Notes under the pieces: generated by a model
What the model was told of the DNA's origin: nothing
Database searches by the model: none
Seen by the model: only the letters and a program-made list of their open reading frames with translations
Translations under genes and position numbers: made by a program
Shown: positions 59,938 through 64,000 of the stretch, piece after piece
Numbering within the stretch: position 1 is the first letter of the stretch
Layout: every line of letters starts with the position of its first letter
Assembly (NCBI GenBank): GCA_023405815.1
Contig: JAEXXM010000034.1
Coordinates: 1 to 64,000 of the forward strand
DNA: 64,000 nucleotides
Reading direction: 5' to 3'
Source: Pseudomonadota bacterium
GTDB taxonomy: Bacteria > Pseudomonadota > Alphaproteobacteria > Rhizobiales > Hyphomicrobiaceae

Positions 59938-61407
59938 TTAGATCTCGATCTTCACGGGAATGCCGGCAGCATGCAGCAGCAATGCCGTCTCGTTGGCCCG
60001 GCGCTGGAACTCGCGCCGGTCGTCGTCGCTGTCGCCCAGATCGCGGCAGAGGCCACGCTCGAGCAACTCGCGGGTGAGACGGAATGCCGAGGCATCGTCA
60101 GCCTCGCCGCTCGATGCAGCGGTAATCACGCCGCCGGCGACGGACGCACCTGTGAGCGCATCGACGATGAGGAAGATGCCGGTCGGCTGGTTGTCGGCAA
60201 ACGCATCGACGGCCACGGACCGGCCAAGTGTGATAGTGGCGTTGGCGATGTCGTTGACGCCGCACTTCTCGGAGGGCTGAACCGCCAGCGTCTCGAGATC
60301 GAGCAGCGACTTGATGGCGATCGAGGAGATCGGAGCAAGGTCTGTCGCGGTGCGCAGGAAGTAGCCGCTGCCGGGATCGAAGGGTGTCTCCCACAGCCAG
60401 ACGATGCGCGCGTCGAGGTGTGCGGCGATGGTGGGCAGCTTGTCGGGGGCGGAGAGGACCGCTCCGCGCGCCACGTCGATGTCGGTGTCGAGCTGCAGCG
60501 CGACGGCTTGGCCCTGCTTCGCGATCTCAAGGTCGCGATCCATGGTGGCGATGCGCAGAACGTGTGCGCTCTGGCCGCTGAGGGCATCGGTGATGCGATC
60601 GCCGACGCTGATGCAGCCGGAAGCCACCGTGCCGGCGAGGCCGCGGAAGTCGACGCCATCGCGCAAGACGGTCTGCACCGGGAAGCGGAATGCGCCGCGC
60701 ACGGTAACGTCGCGCGAGGGGATGCGCTCGAGATGCTCGAGGAGGTGCGGGCCGGTGTACCAGGGCATGTGCTCGGACAAGCGGGCGACGTTGTCGCCTC
60801 CGACGGCGGAGACCGGAATGGCGATCGCCTCGCGGAAGCCGAAGCGCAGGGTTAGCTCGCGGAAATCGTGCTCGATGGCGCGGAACTTCTCCTGCGACCA
60901 GTCGACGAGATCCATCTTATTGACGGCAAGGACGACGCGCTTCACGCCGACGAGATCGAGGATGGCGGCGTGGCGGCGTGTCTGGCGCTTGATGCCGGCA
61001 CGCGCGTCGACGAGCATGATGGCGACGTCGGCATGAGAGGCGCCGGACGCCATATTGCGCGTGTACTGCTCGTGGCCTGGGCTGTCGATGATGACGAAGC
61101 GGCGCGTCGCGGTATCGAAGTAGCGCCAGGCGATGTCGATGGTGATGCCCTGCTCACGCTCGGCGACGAGGCCGTCGAGAAGGAGCGAGAAATCCGGATG
61201 GGCGCCGCCGGTTGCCGCGTTCGAGGACTTGTTGATCGTCTCGCGCTGGTCATCGTAAAGGTCGGAGGCATCCCAGAGCAGGCGGCCGATCAGCGTCGAC
61301 TTGCCGTCGTCGACGGAGCCGCACGTCAGAAGGTGCAGGATGCCGTTGAGCTCCTGGTGGAATGCGGGTGCGAGATCCTCGCGCCGAATAGCCGTGAGCG
61401 CCGTCAT
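59938..61407 (-). CDS. cysN: sulfate adenylyltransferase subunit 1 CysN
   Basis: A 489-residue GTPase with EF-Tu-like G domain: FLLTCGSVDDGKSTLIGRLLWDA (G1), DSPGHEQYTRNMASGAS (G3) and LAVNKMDLVDW (G4), then beta-barrel domains. No APS kinase domain is fused (a CysNC would be about 630 residues). It couples GTP hydrolysis to APS synthesis with CysD. Its ATG shares one base with the cysD stop (TGATG). Confidence 0.95.
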   Translation of the reverse strand: MTALTAIRREDLAPAFHQELNGILHLLTCGSVDDGKSTLIGRLLWDASDLYDDQRETINKSSNAATGGAHPDFSLLLDGLVAEREQGITIDIAWRYFDTATRRFVIIDSPGHEQYTRNMASGASHADVAIMLVDARAGIKRQTRRHAAILDLVGVKRVVLAVNKMDLVDWSQEKFRAIEHDFRELTLRFGFREAIAIPVSAVGGDNVARLSEHMPWYTGPHLLEHLERIPSRDVTVRGAFRFPVQTVLRDGVDFRGLAGTVASGCISVGDRITDALSGQSAHVLRIATMDRDLEIAKQGQAVALQLDTDIDVARGAVLSAPDKLPTIAAHLDARIVWLWETPFDPGSGYFLRTATDLAPISSIAIKSLLDLETLAVQPSEKCGVNDIANATITLGRSVAVDAFADNQPTGIFLIVDALTGASVAGGVITAASSGEADDASAFRLTRELLERGLCRDLGDSDDDRREFQRRANETALLLHAAGIPVKIEI

Positions 61408-62312
61408 CAGAAGTAGCCTTCCTGCTTCTTGCGCTCCATGGCGCCAGCCTGATCGTGATCGATGAGACGCCCCTGGCGCTCGGAGGTGCGCGCGCCAAGC
61501 GTTTCCTCGACGACGCTTTCGATATCTGCGGCGGTCGAAGGCACTGCGGCGGTGAGCGGCCAGCAGCCAAGGGTGCGGAAGCGCACGCTCTTCATCTGCG
61601 GGACCTCGCCCGTCTGCAGCGGCAAGCGCTCGTCATCGAGGACGAGAAGCTGCCCGTTACGCACAATGGTCGGCCGCTTGGCGGCAAGGTAGAGCGGCAC
61701 GACATCAAGCTTCTCGCGCAGGATGTAGCGCCAGACGTCGCGCTCGGTCCAATTCGACAGCGGGAAGACGCGCACCGTCTCCCCGGGGCCGAGGCGGCCA
61801 TTAAGCAGGTTCCACATCTCGGGGCGCTGGCGGCGCGGGTCCCAGCGGTGGCCGGGGGAGCGGAATGAAAACACGCGCTCCTTGGCGCGCGAAGACTCCT
61901 CGTCGCGGCGGGCACCGCCGAAGGCCGCATCGAATCCGTATTTGTCGAGCGCCTGCTTCAGCGGCTGGGTCTTCATCACGTCCGTATAGACCGACGGGGC
62001 GTAGTCATACGGATTGATGCCGCGACGGAGACCGTCATCGTTGGTGTGGATGATGAGCTCGAGGCCGAAGTCGCGCACCGTCTTGTCGCGGAACGCGATC
62101 ATGTCGCGGAACTTCCACGTCGTATCGATGTGCAGCAGCGGGAACGGCGGCTTCTGTGGCCAGAAGGCCTTGCGCGCCAGATGCAGCAGGACGGTCGAGT
62201 CCTTGCCGATGGAATACATCAGCACCGGCCGGCGGAACTGAGCGGCGGCTTCCCGGAAAATATGGATCGCCTCTGCCTCGAGCAGATCGAGGTGCGAGAA
62301 CGGAGCTGTCAT
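61407..62312 (-). CDS. cysD: sulfate adenylyltransferase subunit 2 CysD
   Basis: A 301-residue PP-loop protein. It has HLDLLEAEAIHIFREAAAQFRRPVLMYSIGKDSTVLLHLARKAFWP with the P-loop SIGKDS, and the C-terminal GCWPLTAAVPSTAADIESVVEET. ATG 62312 is chosen because it overlaps the cysH stop (four bases). It adenylates sulfate to APS. Confidence 0.95.
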   Translation of the reverse strand: MTAPFSHLDLLEAEAIHIFREAAAQFRRPVLMYSIGKDSTVLLHLARKAFWPQKPPFPLLHIDTTWKFRDMIAFRDKTVRDFGLELIIHTNDDGLRRGINPYDYAPSVYTDVMKTQPLKQALDKYGFDAAFGGARRDEESSRAKERVFSFRSPGHRWDPRRQRPEMWNLLNGRLGPGETVRVFPLSNWTERDVWRYILREKLDVVPLYLAAKRPTIVRNGQLLVLDDERLPLQTGEVPQMKSVRFRTLGCWPLTAAVPSTAADIESVVEETLGARTSERQGRLIDHDQAGAMERKKQEGYF

Positions 62313-63142
62313 GCAGCGGCTTCCTTCTGGCGGGGCCTGTTGTGTAGGCCGCATTCCTTACCGTCTTCGTTCTCCCACCACCAGCGGCCGGCGCGGATAT
62401 CCTCGCCCGGCTTGATCGTGCGGGTGCACGGCTGGCAACCGATGGAGGGAAACCCGCGAGCGTGGAGCGGATTGACTGGAACGTTGTTCGCGGCGACGTA
62501 GGCCTCGAGCTGCTCGAGGCTCCAGTCGGCGATGGGGTTCAGCTTGACGAGCCCGTTCTCGGCATCCCAGGCGGCGAAGGGAACGTGAGCGCGACCTGCC
62601 GACTGCTCGCGGCGCAGACCCGTCACCCAACCGGCCGCTCCGGCGAGGGCGCGCTTCAGCGGTCGCACCTTGCGGACATCACAGCAAGCCTTGCGGTTCT
62701 CGACATCGAGGCGGAAGCCGAAGATTCCGTCGCGGGCGACGAGTTCCTCGACCTCGCGCGCGTCGGGGAACATAACGCGGATCTTGATGCCGTAGCGGCT
62801 CTCGCTGGCTTCCAGCGTCTCCAGCGTTTCGGGGAAGTGGCGACCGGTATCCAGGGTGAAGACGTCGATCGCGGCTCGGCTTGCGGCAATGCCGTTGAGC
62901 ACGGCCTGGTCCTCGATGCCGAGGCTGGTGGAGAAGGTAACGCGGCCCGGTACGGTGCGGGCGATCTCCAGCAGGCGATCCTCCAGGCTGGCGATGGCAG
63001 CCAAGCGCCGGTCGAGGGCCAGGGCCTCGGCCGCAGGGTCGGCAGGGGCCCTCCTCTGCACGGGCGAGGCAGGGGCACGCCGGGAGCCTCGGGCGCCCGT
63101 CGCGGACTGGGCGCCGCGCCGAGATGGGTTTTTCGTCGACAT
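62309..63142 (-). CDS. cysH: APS-type reductase (CysH family)
   Basis: A 277-residue PP-loop reductase. It shows GRVTFSTSLGIEDQAVLNGIA near the start of the domain, Cys153-Cys154 in KACCDVRKVRPLKRAL and Cys236/Cys239 in IGCQPCTR, followed by HNRP. The CC...CxxC set binds a 4Fe-4S cluster and is found in enzymes that use APS directly, so adenylyl-sulfate rather than PAPS is the substrate. This fits the absence of cysC in this window. The N-terminal 48 residues are a basic, Ala/Pro-rich extension. First gene of cysHDN. Confidence 0.92.
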   Translation of the reverse strand: MSTKNPSRRGAQSATGARGSRRAPASPVQRRAPADPAAEALALDRRLAAIASLEDRLLEIARTVPGRVTFSTSLGIEDQAVLNGIAASRAAIDVFTLDTGRHFPETLETLEASESRYGIKIRVMFPDAREVEELVARDGIFGFRLDVENRKACCDVRKVRPLKRALAGAAGWVTGLRREQSAGRAHVPFAAWDAENGLVKLNPIADWSLEQLEAYVAANNVPVNPLHARGFPSIGCQPCTRTIKPGEDIRAGRWWWENEDGKECGLHNRPRQKEAAA

Positions 63143-63761
63143 GCTCTTCCCTTCGGTGGAGGCCAGAAAATAAGCGAAACCGAATTCTACTTAAAGCATA
63201 CCAGCCAAATAAAAATAGGATCGCATTCCTAGCGGGGCGGCGTGGAGGAAATTTTTCCTTGCTCGGCGCTTGTTGGAACGGCTTGGCGGTCATCGTGCGG
63301 GGGTGATGGCCCGCGCTGCAGCCGGAGGTAGCAGATTGCCAAGCAGGCCGACAGGCGACGAGGCGCTGCAGTGGCGCAAGGAAGGATCGCCGGCACAGCT
63401 TTTCTAGCTTCGGAGCCGAATCAGTGTGTCGGCAAGTCGAATCGGCGAGGGGCAAATTGCGCGTCACAGATTTATCGCACCAGCCGTGCCCGCATGGTTC
63501 CGGGCGAAAATGTGGGGATGAAATGTAACTACATTTTTCTATGCGATTTCAGTGTCTTATGAATTGCGTTTTCATGTGGACATCTGCGTGACATTCCCGC
63601 CTCGTTGGCCTTCGGCGAACAATGCCACTGGTAGGTTGGTTAACAGATGGTATTCTCGCGACCGCTTCGAGACGGAGCCGGACTTTGGAGAGGGCTCTTG
63701 CATCGTCCGGCGTCTCCCGGAGCAACAAAAGCAAACGTTGAGCAAGTAGCGGGGTACCACA
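63143..63761. promoter_or_regulatory. 619-base divergent gap between cysH and a cold-shock gene
   Basis: No supported gene. It should contain the cysH promoter on minus and the cold-shock promoter on plus. The AT-rich run at 63180-63260 and the stretch from 63500 to 63600 (AAATGTGGGGATGAAATGTAACTACA...) are candidate promoter areas. A long untranslated leader for the cold-shock gene would be normal for that family. A 64-residue plus-strand open frame ending near 63562 has no ribosome site. Confidence 0.45.
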
Positions 63762-64000
63762 ATGGGGGATTCCTCTAAGCGCCCGGATTTTCCGCAGTTC
63801 GACCCACCGATCAGCATGACGCGGGAAGGGGCCGAGGAAGCCGGGATCGAGGTTTTCGAGGTCGTCGGATCTATTAAATGGTTTGATGCTTCAAAGGGTT
63901 ATGGCTTCATCGTTCCGGACAACGGACTGGCCGACATCCTTTTGCACGTCACATGCCTCAGGGCCGGGGGCTATCAGACGGCCTACGAGGGAGCCCGGGT
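63762..64000 (+). CDS. cold-shock domain protein (C-terminus outside window)
   Basis: The frame starts at ATG 63762 and runs off the right edge (about 80 residues seen). A short N-terminal stretch (SSKRPDFPQFDPP) is followed by a cold-shock domain: VVGSIKWFDASKGYGFIVPDNGLADILLHVTCLRAGGYQ, with RNP1 KGYGFI and RNP2-like ILLHVT. Alphaproteobacterial cold-shock proteins with this N-terminus usually have two domains and about 200 residues. It probably binds RNA. Confidence 0.88.
   Translation, partial: MGDSSKRPDFPQFDPPISMTREGAEEAGIEVFEVVGSIKWFDASKGYGFIVPDNGLADILLHVTCLRAGGYQTAYEGAR

Noticed and set aside
63371..63562. Small plus-strand open frame before the cold-shock gene
   Set aside because: No Shine-Dalgarno, unusual composition and lack of any domain; it is more likely part of a promoter/leader region.
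1..64000. tRNA, rRNA, CRISPR, prophage, insertion sequence or toxin-antitoxin signals
   Set aside because: I read for cloverleaf arms ending in CCA, spaced repeats, transposase motifs and small paired genes and saw nothing convincing. A covariance-model scan would be the decisive check for tRNAs and riboswitches.

Overview
The window looks like chromosome of a methylotrophic alphaproteobacterium close to Hyphomicrobium (order Hyphomicrobiales). The basis is a GC-rich sequence, a lanthanide-type methanol dehydrogenase (XoxF), a near-complete tetrahydromethanopterin (H4MPT) / methylofuran formaldehyde oxidation pathway, PQQ biosynthesis genes, and protein sequences typical of that group. The genus is inferred from family resemblance, not from a marker gene. 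I see no rRNA, tRNA, CRISPR array, insertion sequence or prophage. Gene density is high and most gaps are under 200 bases.

Layout. (1) 1-10744: mixed genes, including a YceI-like exported protein (cut by the window edge), a folate/biopterin-type permease, and a probable copper-acquisition operon (DUF2946 protein, TonB-dependent receptor, YcnI-PCuAC fusion). Also here are a universal stress protein, an exonuclease/endonuclease/phosphatase protein, a DUF1194 protein and an exported pentapeptide-repeat protein. (2) 10885-15649: fhcBADC, the formyltransferase/hydrolase complex that releases formate from formyl-H4MPT. (3) 15823-25274: methanol oxidation genes. These are an MxaD-like protein and three exported companions, a SoxYZ-like carrier with a zinc metallohydrolase, then xoxF, xoxG, xoxJ and a rhodanese-like protein. 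(4) 25284-30583 (minus): an ABC system of the PQQ-dependent alcohol dehydrogenase-associated type, resembling the lut lanthanide-uptake locus of Methylorubrum. (5) 30855-33844: a DUF2380-like lipoprotein-sized protein and a complete NitT/TauT-type ABC importer of unknown ligand. (6) 33860-47833: genes for making and using methylofuran and H4MPT (mfnB-like, folB, kinase, dihydropteroate-synthase-like, MfnF-like, HisA-like, fae, CitG-like, two ATP-grasp ligases, mch, mtdB, RFAP synthase, pterin dehydratase, folK). (7) 47863-52386: a GNAT protein, a small cytochrome c, and pqqABCDE. (8) 52970-63142: assimilatory sulfate reduction, as cysG-cysJ-cysI on plus facing cysH-cysD-cysN and two TauE/SafE permeases on minus. 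(9) 63762-64000: start of a cold-shock-domain gene.

Together, methanol is oxidised in the periplasm by PQQ/lanthanide XoxF and electrons leave through XoxG and probably the 127-residue cytochrome c. Formaldehyde then enters the cytoplasm and is handled by Fae, MtdB, Mch and Fhc to formate. The same window makes the cofactors PQQ, H4MPT and methylofuran, and may import the metals (copper, lanthanide). The least understood parts are the quinoprotein relay pair (SoxYZ-like carrier plus metallohydrolase), the exporter-fold ABC system with its substrate-binding protein, and the orphan DUF2380/NitT-type transporter between the xox and methylofuran genes.
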